Source: Pseudomonas cedrina subsp. cedrina (GTDB lineage Bacteria; Pseudomonadota; Gammaproteobacteria; Pseudomonadales; Pseudomonadaceae). Taken from it: a stretch of DNA of 64,000 bases. Below the pieces are notes generated by a model, which worked only from the letters and a program-made list of their open reading frames with translations, had not been told where the DNA came from and did not search any database. Position 1 is the first letter of the stretch. Each line of letters starts with the position of its first letter. Positions 34,023 to 42,984 of this stretch are shown piece after piece. Where the stretch lies: contig NZ_MNPW01000003.1 in assembly GCF_001983175.1 (NCBI RefSeq), positions 515,729 to 579,728 on the forward strand. The letters are read 5' to 3'. A program made the position numbers and the translations under genes.

Positions 34023-34943
34023 CTATTGGCTCAGTACGGCTTTACCGCCCTTGAGAATCGCCAACGCGTCTTCGGCGATCTGCTCCGAGGCCAGCACGCC
34101 ACGGTTGCGTGCCCAACTGTCGCCATCGACTTCGGCCACGTGCTGGTTACGCACGGCGCCGAGCACTTGCCACAGCGGCTGCTTGCTCCAGCTGTCGACG
34201 ATGCTCGGGCGGCGGTAATGGCCGACCAACAGCCAGCCCGGGTCGAGGGCGAGCAATTGCTCCAGGCTGACGAATTCGGTAGGCGCGGCATTGGCGCGGA
34301 CCGACGGGACGTTCAGGCCGATGGCCTGCAACACGCTGCCGGCATAGGAGTCCGGGCCGTGCACGGAGAAACTGTCTTCACGGGCGACGCCGAACAACAC
34401 GCTGGCGCCCGCGGGAATCTGTTGCGCGATGGCCTTGAGGTTTTCTCGGTTCTGCTGGATACGCGCCTGCATCTGCGCGCTTTTGCCGAGGGCCTTGCCG
34501 ATCAGCTCGGCGGATTTCAGGCTGCCCTGGTAATCCTCACCCCGCGACGGCAGCAACAGGGTTGGCGCGATACTCGCCAGGTCGTTGTACAACGCCTGAT
34601 GGCGGTTGAGGTCGGCGACGATCAGGTCGGGCTTGAGCCGGGCGATTTCTTCGATGCTCGGCTGCGAGCGCAGGCCGACGGACGTCCACTGGCCGATGGC
34701 TTGGCGCACACGGGGCAGTACGCGGTTGGCATCGCCATCGTCGGCGGCGCCGACCGGGGTGACGTCAACGGCGGCCAGGCTGTCGAGAAACGAGAACTCC
34801 AGCACCACGACCCGCTTGGGTGCATCCGGCAGATGCACCGCGTGCTGGCCGTCGTTGAGATCGATGGGCGCGGCGCTCAGCAGGCTTGAAGACAACGCCA
34901 GGAGGCAGGCGGCAAGAGTGGGGATGGAGCGCAGCATTCGCAT
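34023..34943 (-). CDS. FecB-type periplasmic siderophore-binding protein
   Basis: The 306-residue protein has a signal peptide (MRMLRSIPTLAACLLALSSS, cleaved near residue 26) and a TroA/FecB-like binding fold ('VVVLEFSFLDSLAAV', 'EEIARLKPDLIVADLNRHQA', 'NRGVLASEQIAEDAL'). It delivers the ferric chelate to the FecCD-type permeases. ATG at 34943 is chosen for its normal signal peptide; ATG at 34937 is also possible. A Fur-box-like sequence lies 81 bases upstream. Confidence 0.9.
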   Translation of the reverse strand: MRMLRSIPTLAACLLALSSSLLSAAPIDLNDGQHAVHLPDAPKRVVVLEFSFLDSLAAVDVTPVGAADDGDANRVLPRVRQAIGQWTSVGLRSQPSIEEIARLKPDLIVADLNRHQALYNDLASIAPTLLLPSRGEDYQGSLKSAELIGKALGKSAQMQARIQQNRENLKAIAQQIPAGASVLFGVAREDSFSVHGPDSYAGSVLQAIGLNVPSVRANAAPTEFVSLEQLLALDPGWLLVGHYRRPSIVDSWSKQPLWQVLGAVRNQHVAEVDGDSWARNRGVLASEQIAEDALAILKGGKAVLSQ

Positions 34944-35024
34944 GACAAAGACCTCGGCGTTAAAGCACCCCAGCGGGACAGGCCGGGGAAAACGGCGGGT
35001 ACTATTCCATATTGAGGCGGCGTG

Positions 35025-35043
35025 ATCAAAAAACATTCTCATT
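35025..35043 (-). promoter_or_regulatory. Candidate Fur box upstream of fecB-like gene
   Basis: The minus strand reads AATGAGAATGTTTTTTGAT, matching 14 of 19 positions of the AATGAGAATGATTATCATT-type Fur consensus. It is placed upstream of the fecBCDE-like operon, as expected for iron repression. Confidence 0.55.
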
Positions 35044-35060
35044 AACGCCGCAAACAAAGT

Positions 35061-35281
35061 GCGGGCTTGCCTGCGATACACATAGGTATCTACACATCTT
35101 TGTAGTGAGCGGGCTTGCCCCGCGCTGGGTGGCGAAGCCGCCCCAATAAAGACACCGCCGAGTTCCAGATAGAACCGAGTCGCCTGGTTTGGGGCCGCTT
35201 CGCAGCCCAGCGCGGGGCAAGCCCGCTCACTACAGAGAGATTTTTCAACCTTTGAAAGTTGTGTAGATGCCTATGCTGCGA
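35061..35281. repeat. REP mosaic element, copy 1 (inverted relative to copy 2)
   Basis: The core is a REP doublet (GTAGTGAGCGGGCTTGCCCC and its complement, 35102-35234). It has arms carrying CATAGGTATCTACACA on the left and AAAGTTGTGTAGATGCCTATG on the right. The arms match those of the element at 37872-38091 in reverse orientation, so the pair brackets the TonB receptor gene as inverted repeats. The rest of the 34944-35366 interval holds only the Fur-like box and one more single REP near 35330. Confidence 0.85.
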
Positions 35282-35366
35282 TGCAAGCACCTCGGTATCT
35301 CAGGTACACCGAGTTGATGCCATCACCGGCAAGCCAGCTCCCACATTTTTGATCGGTGTAGACCCG

Positions 35367-37772
35367 TTAGAAATCGACCGTGGCCGACAGCAAGTAGGTA
35401 CGCGGCGTCGACAAGGTCAACCCCGGCTCGCTGTCATCCGACGCGCCGGCCGAGCTCCAGTAGCGCTTGTCAGCCACGTTCTCCACGTTCGCGCGCAGGG
35501 TGATGTGTTTGTCGTCCACCTTGAAGCCATACCGCGCGCCGACGTCGAGGCGGTTCCAGGCGTCGATTTGCTTGACGTTGGACTGGTCCAGGTACTGCGA
35601 ACTGGAGTAGATGCCACGACTGGTCAACGTCAGGCCTTCAAGGCCTGGCACATCCCATTCGGCGCCGAGGTTGACGTTGTATTTGGGGGTTGCCGGCGCG
35701 CGGTTGCCGTCGAAGGCGCCGTTGGTGGTTTCCTTGAGCTGGCTGTCGATGTACATCACCCCGCCGAGCAACCGCAGGCCCTTGAGCGGTTCGCCGAATA
35801 CGCTGAGTTCCACCCCGTCGTTCTGGCGTTTGCCGTTGGGGCCGAACATGCGCGACGTGGCGTTGGTTTCATAGGCCGGTTGCTTGATACGGAACACGGC
35901 GGCGGTCACGGCGAACGCGCCGGCGTCGTACTTGGCGCCCACTTCGACCTGGCGGCTGATGAACGGCGGGAAGATTTCATTCTCGTTTCTTGAGGTGGAC
36001 GGCGCGATCTTGCCCTGGCTCAGGCCTTCCATGTAGTTGGCGTACAGCGACAACGTGTCGGTGGCCTTGAACAGGAGGCCGCCCGATGGCGAGACCTTTT
36101 CTTCGTCATAGGCGGTGCGGCCTTTGACGCCATCGCTCCAGTCGTCCACCTTCACCCGCTGCCAGCGCGCACCCAGGGTGAGCAGCAGGCGATCATCGAA
36201 AAAACCCAGGGTGTCGGACAAGGCCACGCCGCTGAATTTGTTTTCGGTGTACACCTCGGGATCAAACCGCGTCGGCCGCGAGGGCGTCGGCGTTTGCACC
36301 GGGTTGTAGAGGTTGCTCGTGCCTTGCGCATAACGCGCGCCGCCGTTGGTGAAGTCCATGTAGAAGTAACTGGCGGCCAGGTTGACCTCATGGCTCACAG
36401 GCCCGGTATGGAACCAGTTGCGCACGCCTGCGGTGTAGGTGCGCACGTTTTCATCGCGGGTGAAATCCCGTGGCTGCACGCTGAACGCACCGGCCGCATT
36501 GGTCACGGACACGGCATGGCGCAGGAAGTCGTGGTTGCTTTTGCGCGCGCCCACACCGCCGTAGAGCATCAGGTTATCGCTGAGGTCGTACTCACCGTTG
36601 ACCGTACCAAAGGTGTCGTTGGTGCTGGCCTTGCTCCAGGACTGTGCATAGTTGCGCCGCACATCGTTGGCACTGGGCACCGGCGCCGCGGCCGCCACCT
36701 GCACGCGTTCCTGCGGCGCGTCGGTGTCGCGTTCGGTGTGGCCGATGTCGGTGGAAAGGCGCACGCGTTCGCCACGGAAATCCAGGCCCAGCACGGCCAT
36801 TTCGCGGTCGACGCTCTGGTGGTCCCACTCGGTGTCGCCGGATTGCTTCACGCCGTTGAAGCGGATGCCGAACTTGTTGTCTTCGCCAAAGCGTCGGCCC
36901 ACGTCCACCGCGCCGCCGGCCTGGCTGTCGGAGGCCCAGTTGCCGGTGAACGAGTTGATGTCCTTGTCGGTGGCGCGCTTGGGCACTACGTTGATCCCGC
37001 CGCCCACGCTGCCGCGCGGTGAAATGCCGTTGATCAACTGGGTGGGGCCTTTGAAGATGTCGACGCGGTCGGCCATTTCCATGTCAATGGTGTAGGTCGG
37101 CAGCACGCCATAGAGGCCGTTGTACGACACATCGCTATTGAACAGGCTGAAGCCGCGGATGGTGAACTGCTCATAACGCCCACCGGCGGGGTTGGTGGCG
37201 CGTACCGACGGGTCGCTGGCGATCAGGTCGCCCAGGGTGCGGGCTTGCTGGTTTTTCGCCGCATCGGCGGTGTAGGTGGTCATGCTGAACGGCGTTTCCA
37301 TGAAGTCCCGCGTGCCCAGCAAACCCTGGGAGCCACGGCGCGCCACTTGGCCACCGGCGTAGGTGTCGCCGTCGTACAGCCCGGTGGTGCCCAGAATCGA
37401 CGTCGGCGCCAGTTCCAGGCTGCTGCCGTCCGGCGCCGGCACCAGCATATAGGCCTGTTCACCCATGGGTTGCAGTTGCAGGCCGGAGCCTTGCAGCAAG
37501 CGGGCAAAGCCCTCCTCCACGCCGTATTCGCCGGACAAACCGCCGCTGCTGCGCCCGCTGACCAGCGCCGGGTCCACCGACAGGTTGACGCCCGCCAGCC
37601 CGGCAAACCGGGTAAGCGCCGCGCTCAGGCTGCCGGCCGGCACTTGGTAGCTGCGGCGGGTGGCGGCGTCTTCGGCGACGCTCACGGTGGGGAATAACGG
37701 GCTCGCGCTGAGGCTCAGCAGCAGGCTCAACTTCAGCAACGGGCGCAAGCGCAAGGGTCGGACTGCGGACAT
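35367..37772 (-). CDS. TonB-dependent siderophore receptor with STN signalling domain
   Basis: The 801-residue outer-membrane receptor has a signal peptide (about 1-33) and an STN (secretin/TonB N-terminal) domain, about residues 42-115 ('YQVPAGSLSAALTRFAGLAG'). A plug with a TonB-box region, a 22-strand barrel and a C-terminal Phe ('TYLLSATVDF') follow. It imports a ferric siderophore. An STN domain normally signals to a FecR anti-sigma partner, but no fecI/fecR pair adjoins this gene. It probably works with the FecBCDE-type importer encoded downstream. ATG at 37772 is selected for the signal peptide. Confidence 0.92.
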   Translation of the reverse strand: MSAVRPLRLRPLLKLSLLLSLSASPLFPTVSVAEDAATRRSYQVPAGSLSAALTRFAGLAGVNLSVDPALVSGRSSGGLSGEYGVEEGFARLLQGSGLQLQPMGEQAYMLVPAPDGSSLELAPTSILGTTGLYDGDTYAGGQVARRGSQGLLGTRDFMETPFSMTTYTADAAKNQQARTLGDLIASDPSVRATNPAGGRYEQFTIRGFSLFNSDVSYNGLYGVLPTYTIDMEMADRVDIFKGPTQLINGISPRGSVGGGINVVPKRATDKDINSFTGNWASDSQAGGAVDVGRRFGEDNKFGIRFNGVKQSGDTEWDHQSVDREMAVLGLDFRGERVRLSTDIGHTERDTDAPQERVQVAAAAPVPSANDVRRNYAQSWSKASTNDTFGTVNGEYDLSDNLMLYGGVGARKSNHDFLRHAVSVTNAAGAFSVQPRDFTRDENVRTYTAGVRNWFHTGPVSHEVNLAASYFYMDFTNGGARYAQGTSNLYNPVQTPTPSRPTRFDPEVYTENKFSGVALSDTLGFFDDRLLLTLGARWQRVKVDDWSDGVKGRTAYDEEKVSPSGGLLFKATDTLSLYANYMEGLSQGKIAPSTSRNENEIFPPFISRQVEVGAKYDAGAFAVTAAVFRIKQPAYETNATSRMFGPNGKRQNDGVELSVFGEPLKGLRLLGGVMYIDSQLKETTNGAFDGNRAPATPKYNVNLGAEWDVPGLEGLTLTSRGIYSSSQYLDQSNVKQIDAWNRLDVGARYGFKVDDKHITLRANVENVADKRYWSSAGASDDSEPGLTLSTPRTYLLSATVDF

Positions 37773-37871
37773 GGGAGGAAGCTCTCGATTTTGTTCACTT
37801 GCCTGGAATGACAGGCGAGGTGAAAAAAGGGGACAGGCTTCGGCCAATTTTTTTCGGTACAGGGGCGGGAG

Positions 37872-38091
37872 CGGGCTTGCCTGCGATGGACATAGGTCTC
37901 TACACAACTTTCAAAGGCTAAAAAATCTCCTTGTAGTGAGCGGGCTTGTCCCGCGCTGGGCTGCGAAGCGGCCCCAAACCAGACGATCTGGTTTCATCTG
38001 GAACACTACGGTGTCCTTATTGGGGCCGCTTCGCAGCCCAGCGCGGGACAAGCCCGCTCACTACAATGATATGTAGATACCTATGCTGCGC
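37872..38091. repeat. REP mosaic element, copy 2 (inverted relative to copy 1)
   Basis: The REP doublet core (37933-38064) has arms CATAGGTCTCTACACAACTTTCAAAGG on the left (in two parts) and TGTAGATACCTATG on the right. The left arm is the reverse complement of the right arm of copy 1, and vice versa. No Fur-like box was found in the 37773-38217 interval. Confidence 0.85.
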
Positions 38092-38217
38092 AGGGGTCGC
38101 CAGCGCGCAGTATAGGCCGCTCCGGTTCGTCTCGATGCAGTCATATAGAAGGAACTCAACAGCAAACCTCCGGTCCGCTGATACACATATTTACATTTCA
38201 CTGGACGGTTGGGCCGG

Positions 38218-39069
38218 ATGAAACAGACATCACTCCTCGGCACTGGACCTGCGGGCCACGCCAAACAGGCTTTCTATACGCCCTTCTCCGGACCATGGCT
38301 GTCGACCACACGCCCGCTGGCCGTGCACCCGTTCAATCGCTGCCGGAACACCGAATCAGGCGCCGTATTCATCATTGCCTCCGGCCCTTCGGCCAAGTCG
38401 TTTCCCATCGAAAAATTTGCGCACGTGCCGATGATCACGATGAATGGCGCTATTTCGATGTTCAAGGACACTGATATAAAGCCGTACTTTTATGCCTGTA
38501 CGGACCGAAGCTTTTCGCAGCAACAGCCGGATTTGTTCAAGCATGCCATGGTGGTCAGCCAGCGAGTCGCGCTGTGGGAAGAACAGGCGCGTTCGTCCCG
38601 TGTTCGTCCAACAGGAAAGTTCTATCCGTTATCCAAGGCCGAAAGACCCTCGTGGCTGGACTCCGCGCTGGGAAAACGCAGCGCGCTGGTCGTCAATCAT
38701 TCCTGGCTCCCCACGCGTAAACGGCCGCTGGGGTTCAGCAAAGACATGAGCGAGGGCTTTTTTGATGCGCGAACCGTGGCGTATCTGGCCATACAGTTGG
38801 CCTACCACGTGGGGTTCACCCAGGTTTTCCTGGTAGGTGTGGATCTGGATGAGCGCTCAGGAAGGTTTTACGAAACCCCTGAATCCATAAAGTCGCCCTG
38901 CGGGCTCGACCAGCACTATTTCACGCGCATATTGCCGTCGTTTGAACTGATGTCGCGCAAAGTCATGGGCGATGACTTCATGGTTTACAACCTGTCCGAG
39001 GTGTCGAGAATTCCGGACAGCGTGGTTCCGCGTGTCACGCTTGGACAGGTTGAGGCCATGTTGGCGTAG
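38218..39069 (+). CDS. DUF115/GT42-like protein of unknown function
   Basis: The 283-residue soluble protein carries a nucleotide-binding-like motif FIIASGPSAK (residues 51-60), followed by 'MITMNGAISMFKDTDIKPYF' and a distal 'VFLVGVDLD'. This pattern resembles DUF115 (6-hydroxymethylpterin pyrophosphokinase MptE-like) proteins and GT42 sialyltransferase-like enzymes, both linked to cell-surface glycans. No glycan genes are nearby. ATG at 38218 is chosen over an upstream TTG. The function is not established. Confidence 0.6.
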   Translation: MKQTSLLGTGPAGHAKQAFYTPFSGPWLSTTRPLAVHPFNRCRNTESGAVFIIASGPSAKSFPIEKFAHVPMITMNGAISMFKDTDIKPYFYACTDRSFSQQQPDLFKHAMVVSQRVALWEEQARSSRVRPTGKFYPLSKAERPSWLDSALGKRSALVVNHSWLPTRKRPLGFSKDMSEGFFDARTVAYLAIQLAYHVGFTQVFLVGVDLDERSGRFYETPESIKSPCGLDQHYFTRILPSFELMSRKVMGDDFMVYNLSEVSRIPDSVVPRVTLGQVEAMLA

Positions 39070-39084
39070 CGTTGCGCAGACGCC

Positions 39085-39107
39085 GACCCTGTTGACCGAA
39101 CAGGGTC
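39085..39107. terminator. Hairpin between convergent genes
   Basis: A perfect nine-base stem (GACCCTGTT / AACAGGGTC) with a five-base loop sits between the DUF115-like gene and a convergent TonB receptor gene. There is no T-run, so intrinsic termination is only a possibility. Confidence 0.4.
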
Positions 39108-39219
39108 GCGCGCAGCCGCCGTCAGCCAGCCCTTGGGGTGTCCTTGGCAAGCATCGGTTACCGATCGCGATGATCATGCCGATGCCTTACGGACGAAAAG
39201 GCCTGTCTGCCCTTCTACA

Positions 39220-41460
39220 TCAAAAATCAACCGTGGCAGACAATTGCAGGGTACGCGGGTAACCCGGCGAAAACGCGCCATACGAGGCGACGCCTGACCA
39301 GTACTCGCGGTCGAATACGTTCTGCACCGTGGCCCGGAAGGTGGTCGGCCGACCTTCGATCTTCGTCGCATAACGTGCGCCGGCATCGAAACGCGTCCAG
39401 GAATCCAGCGCCTGGGTATTGGCCTGGTTGACGTACTGGCTGTCGGTATAAATGGCGCCGCCGGTCAGGGTAAATCCTTCCACCCATGGCGTGTCCCATT
39501 CGGCCCACAGGTTGGCCTGGACGTCCGGGACGCCGACCGGTTTGTTGCCGCGGTTGGCGGCCGTGGCCGAATCGGTCAGTTTGCCGTCCAGCAAGGTCAC
39601 CCCTCCCATCAAGCGCGTACCTGGCGCCACTTCGCCGAACATGCTCAATTCGATCCCGCGGTTGCGTTGCTCGGCTTGTACCGAGAACAGGTTACCGGCG
39701 CCGATCTCACCGCTCGGTTTCTCGATCTGGAACAGCGCCAGGCTGGTCATGAACGTGCCGTGTTCATATTTCACACCAAGTTCATGCTGCTTGGATTCGT
39801 AAGGCGCAAATGTTTCGCCGGCGTTGGCCGCTGTCCCCGGAGCGATGTCACCTTTGCTTAAGCCTTCTACATAGTTGTAGTAGAGGGAAACGTCTTCCCA
39901 GGGCTTGACCACCACGCCAACCAGAGGCGTCGTGGCGTTGTCGTTGTATTTCGAGCTGACCGACCCTGCTGCGTTGTAGTTGCGCGATTCGATCTCCTGC
40001 CGACGCACGCCAAGGGTCAACTGGAAGCGGTCATCGAGCATGGACAATGTGTCAGTGAATGCAACGCCGGACAGTTCCGATTCGGAAATACGCAACACTT
40101 TCGGCGTGCCGATGTATTGCTTGGGCACATCGATCGGGTGGTAGATGTTCGAACGAATGTCAGTGCCGCTGGTGATCCCGCGGGACAACTCATCCTGATA
40201 CTGCGTCGCCATCAGCGTAGTGGTATGAGTGATCGGGCCGGTGGCGTACACGCCACGGATACCGACATCGGCAGTCGAGCGATCAACGTTGAATTTGTAA
40301 TAGCCTGGTGTGTTGCTGGTATCGCCAGCGTCGTTGACGATTTTAGGAACCTGATCGGACAGGCGCTTGACGTCTGACTTGCCGCCACCGGCATGGGCGA
40401 ACACGGTCACCGTATCGCTCAGGTCATATTCACCGCCGAGCAATGCCGACTGTTCCTTGGTATCCGACCAACCCCATTTCTGCGGGAGGTTGGTGCGGCC
40501 ATTCGGGGCAGATGGAACATCGACTTTCGGATCGATGGTGAAAGGTCGCGAGGCGCCCTCCCAGCTTTCTTTCTGACTGATGTAATCCAGGTTCAGGCGC
40601 AAACGCTCACCGCGATAGTCCAGGGCGATGGCACCGATACCCAGGTCCCGGTGTTGATCATCGACGGCGGTATCGCCGCCTTGCAGGTTGCCGTTGAAGC
40701 GCACACCGAACTGGTTCTCCGAGCCGAATCGACGGCTGAGATCGAGGTGAGCGCCGACCTGCGAGTCCGAGGCGTACGTGGTGGTGACCCGCGTCAGGTC
40801 TTCGTCGAGCGGACGCTTGGGAACGATGTTGATCACCCCGCCCACGCCGCTGTTGGGCGAAAGGCCATACATCAATGCGCCCGGCCCCTTGAGCACTTCG
40901 ACACGCTCGGCGTACTCGGTGAAGACCCGGTAGTTGGGCGCGACGCCGTACACGCCGTCGAACGCCAGTTCACCCAGGTTGCCTTCGCCGATCGGGAAGC
41001 CTCGAATGAAAAACGAATCAACGATGCCGCCCGTCTGACCGGTCGAGCGCACCGAAGGATCACGCTCCAATGCATCGGCCACCGTTACTGTCTGCAGGTC
41101 GGCCAGGGTCTTGGCGGTGTAGCTGGTGACGCTGAACGGGGTGTCCATCACGTCCTTGTTGCCCATCATGCCGAGCCGGGCACCGCGCGCGACCTGGCCG
41201 CCGGCCAGTACCTCCGGCAACGCGCTCGGACCGTTGTCGCGGGCGTTGATGTTGGTGGGGTCGAGTGTGAGCGTATCGACGCCGTCATCGGCCGGCTTCG
41301 CCGTTGGAATATTCGAGGACTGGTCGGCGGCAACATCCTGCTGCCCTGGGCCGGCAGCCCAGGCGCTGGCGCTTCCTGCGACCAGAACAATATTCAACAT
41401 GGCGGTGCGAATGGCGAGTGTTAGCACGCGCTCACCGCATGGGCGACTGACAACAGGCAT
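39220..41460 (-). CDS. TonB-dependent siderophore receptor without STN domain
   Basis: The 746-residue receptor has a signal peptide (about 1-35, ending AWAA), a plug ('STGQTGGIVDSFFIRGFPIG', 'GELAFDGVYGVAPNYRVFTE') and a barrel ending 'LQLSATVDF'. The mature N-terminus is a short low-complexity linker and lacks STN. It is a close paralogue of the STN-containing receptor at 53161-55575: long plug stretches are identical. It is a transport-only receptor for the siderophore made by this locus, or a close analogue. A strong Fur-box match lies 28 bases upstream. Confidence 0.93.
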   Translation of the reverse strand: MPVVSRPCGERVLTLAIRTAMLNIVLVAGSASAWAAGPGQQDVAADQSSNIPTAKPADDGVDTLTLDPTNINARDNGPSALPEVLAGGQVARGARLGMMGNKDVMDTPFSVTSYTAKTLADLQTVTVADALERDPSVRSTGQTGGIVDSFFIRGFPIGEGNLGELAFDGVYGVAPNYRVFTEYAERVEVLKGPGALMYGLSPNSGVGGVINIVPKRPLDEDLTRVTTTYASDSQVGAHLDLSRRFGSENQFGVRFNGNLQGGDTAVDDQHRDLGIGAIALDYRGERLRLNLDYISQKESWEGASRPFTIDPKVDVPSAPNGRTNLPQKWGWSDTKEQSALLGGEYDLSDTVTVFAHAGGGKSDVKRLSDQVPKIVNDAGDTSNTPGYYKFNVDRSTADVGIRGVYATGPITHTTTLMATQYQDELSRGITSGTDIRSNIYHPIDVPKQYIGTPKVLRISESELSGVAFTDTLSMLDDRFQLTLGVRRQEIESRNYNAAGSVSSKYNDNATTPLVGVVVKPWEDVSLYYNYVEGLSKGDIAPGTAANAGETFAPYESKQHELGVKYEHGTFMTSLALFQIEKPSGEIGAGNLFSVQAEQRNRGIELSMFGEVAPGTRLMGGVTLLDGKLTDSATAANRGNKPVGVPDVQANLWAEWDTPWVEGFTLTGGAIYTDSQYVNQANTQALDSWTRFDAGARYATKIEGRPTTFRATVQNVFDREYWSGVASYGAFSPGYPRTLQLSATVDF

Positions 41461-41487
41461 GACGTGAGGATCCTTTTCAACAGGGAA

Positions 41488-41506
41488 AATGGTAATCACT
41501 CCTATT
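41488..41506 (-). promoter_or_regulatory. Fur box upstream of the TonB receptor
   Basis: The minus strand reads AATAGGAGTGATTACCATT, 15 of 19 matches to AATGAGAATGATTATCATT, immediately upstream of the receptor start at 41460. It is the best Fur-box match in the window. Confidence 0.7.
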
Positions 41507-41569
41507 GCCAGTCGATCGGCGAAAAAGTATCACCCTCGATAAAATTATTTTTGGATGGGTCCGGGGGCG

Positions 41570-41971
41570 CTAGGCGTACAGCTGTTCCAGGGGTATCGCG
41601 ACCACTGGCAATGCAGGGTCGAACGCATGCCGGGTCGTCTTGTACGGGAAGATTTCTCCCCGGGCGATGGTGGTGAATATCTGCGCCACTTCGAACACCT
41701 GCCCTGTCTGCCAATGCCGTACACGCACCCGCGGATCGGTGTAGTCGAGCTGGATGCACGGCACGCGTTTCAAGCCCAGTTGCAGAGCGGCGTTGAGACG
41801 GTGATTTCCGTCCATCACGATGCCACGCGAACGTTCGACGATGATCGGCTCCAGCCAATGTCCGGCGCGAGCGATAGCCTCCCGCAACAGCGTCACATTG
41901 GCCGGATCGACCTGCTCCGACTGCAGCACCTGGCACAGTGGCCGCAATGCAATCTGATAAACGTATTCCAT
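41570..41971 (-). CDS. ParB/Srx-fold protein, SbnI-like candidate serine kinase
   Basis: The 133-residue protein consists only of a ParB N-terminal/sulfiredoxin-type fold, with the key box 'IVMDGNHRLNAALQLGLKRV' (about residues 53-72). In staphyloferrin B loci the ParB-fold protein SbnI phosphorylates free L-serine, supplying O-phosphoserine to SbnA; SbnI and the archaeal SerK are roughly twice this length. Position inside a siderophore locus that has an SbnA gene supports a kinase role, while the short length leaves doubt. It follows the CitE-like gene by 25 bases, so they form a two-gene operon. ATG at 41971 has GGAGA upstream. Confidence 0.7.
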   Translation of the reverse strand: MEYVYQIALRPLCQVLQSEQVDPANVTLLREAIARAGHWLEPIIVERSRGIVMDGNHRLNAALQLGLKRVPCIQLDYTDPRVRVRHWQTGQVFEVAQIFTTIARGEIFPYKTTRHAFDPALPVVAIPLEQLYA

Positions 41972-41996
41972 GGTGATCTCCTGTTTCGCCAAGGGT

Positions 41997-42887
41997 TCAG
42001 CTGGCATCGGCGCGGACAATGGGCGCGTGCAGGCGGGCAAGCTCGAGCAGACGCTGGGCATGCTCAATCAGCGGCAAATCGACCATCTCACCGTCCACCT
42101 GCACGGCATGACTGCCCGTCGCCACGGCCCTCATCACCCGATCAGCCCAGGCCAACTGACGCGAGTCCGGCAGGAAAGCGCGCTGCACCGTGGACAGTTG
42201 CGAGGGGTGGATGCACAGCTTGGCGCCGAAGCCCAGCGAACGCGCGTAGTGCGAGTCCTGGCCAACGACTGCCAAATCGCTGATCGCCGGCGTGACACCG
42301 TCGATTGGCGACGGCAGATCGGCAGTGCGCGAAGCCAGCACGATGCGGCTGCGGGCGAATAGAAATGCCTCGGGTATCTGGGTGCAGTTGATATCGAGGG
42401 AAAAATCCAGCGAACCGAATGCCAGCCGCGCCAGGCCCGGGATCGCCGCAATCGACTCGACCTGCTGCAGACCTTTGGCGGTCTCGATGATCGCGACGAC
42501 CTTCAGCCCCGACCGCCACGCCAGCAAATGTTCGACCGTTCGGCCCAGGGCCTGGGGACATTCGGCCTTGGGCAGGAAAATGCCGTCGCAACGCTCGGGG
42601 TAGCGCATGTCATTGAGCCATGTCAGGTCCTGACGGAACAGCGCGCTGCTGACGCTGTTGAGGCGGATGTAACGCTCGCAGGCAACGCTTGGGGTGGCCT
42701 CTTGCCAAGCCCAGATGGCAGCTCGGGCGGCGGGTTTGCTATCCGGGTGCACGGCGTCCTCAAGGTCGAGAATGATCGCGTCCGGCCCCGCTTCGACGGC
42801 TTTTGTAAAACGCTCGGGACGATTACCCGGTACGAACAGGTAGCTGATCGCGAGTGGGGTTTTGCTGTTGAGTCGATCCAATTGCAT
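41997..42887 (-). CDS. CitE/HpcH-HpaI family aldolase/lyase
   Basis: The 296-residue TIM-barrel protein of the citrate lyase beta/CoA-ester lyase family opens with 'YLFVPGNRPERFTKAVEAGP' and 'AIILDLEDAVHPDSKPAARA'. The metal ligand Glu is in 'VVAIIETAKGL', and 'LAFGSLDFSLDI' and 'GAKLCIHPSQL' follow. In staphyloferrin B and achromobactin loci a related HpcH/HpaI protein (SbnG, AcsB) makes citrate dedicated to siderophore synthesis. I infer a similar carboxylate-supplying role here, although CitE-type relatives often act on CoA esters. AAGGAG lies at a good distance before ATG 42887. Confidence 0.8.
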   Translation of the reverse strand: MQLDRLNSKTPLAISYLFVPGNRPERFTKAVEAGPDAIILDLEDAVHPDSKPAARAAIWAWQEATPSVACERYIRLNSVSSALFRQDLTWLNDMRYPERCDGIFLPKAECPQALGRTVEHLLAWRSGLKVVAIIETAKGLQQVESIAAIPGLARLAFGSLDFSLDINCTQIPEAFLFARSRIVLASRTADLPSPIDGVTPAISDLAVVGQDSHYARSLGFGAKLCIHPSQLSTVQRAFLPDSRQLAWADRVMRAVATGSHAVQVDGEMVDLPLIEHAQRLLELARLHAPIVRADAS

Positions 42888-42984
42888 GGCATAGCTCCTT
42901 GGCGTGAACCATTCGTGATTTCTGAACATTTTCCGGCCCCTTCGCAGGCAGGTTTCTCTGCTCGTTCGGGGCTTCTCGCAACAA

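Noticed and set aside
9350..38091. Possible CRISPR array from the repeated GTAGTGAGCGGG palindromes
   Set aside because: The copies are scattered in inverted pairs, not regularly spaced direct repeats with unique spacers; they are REP/BIME elements.
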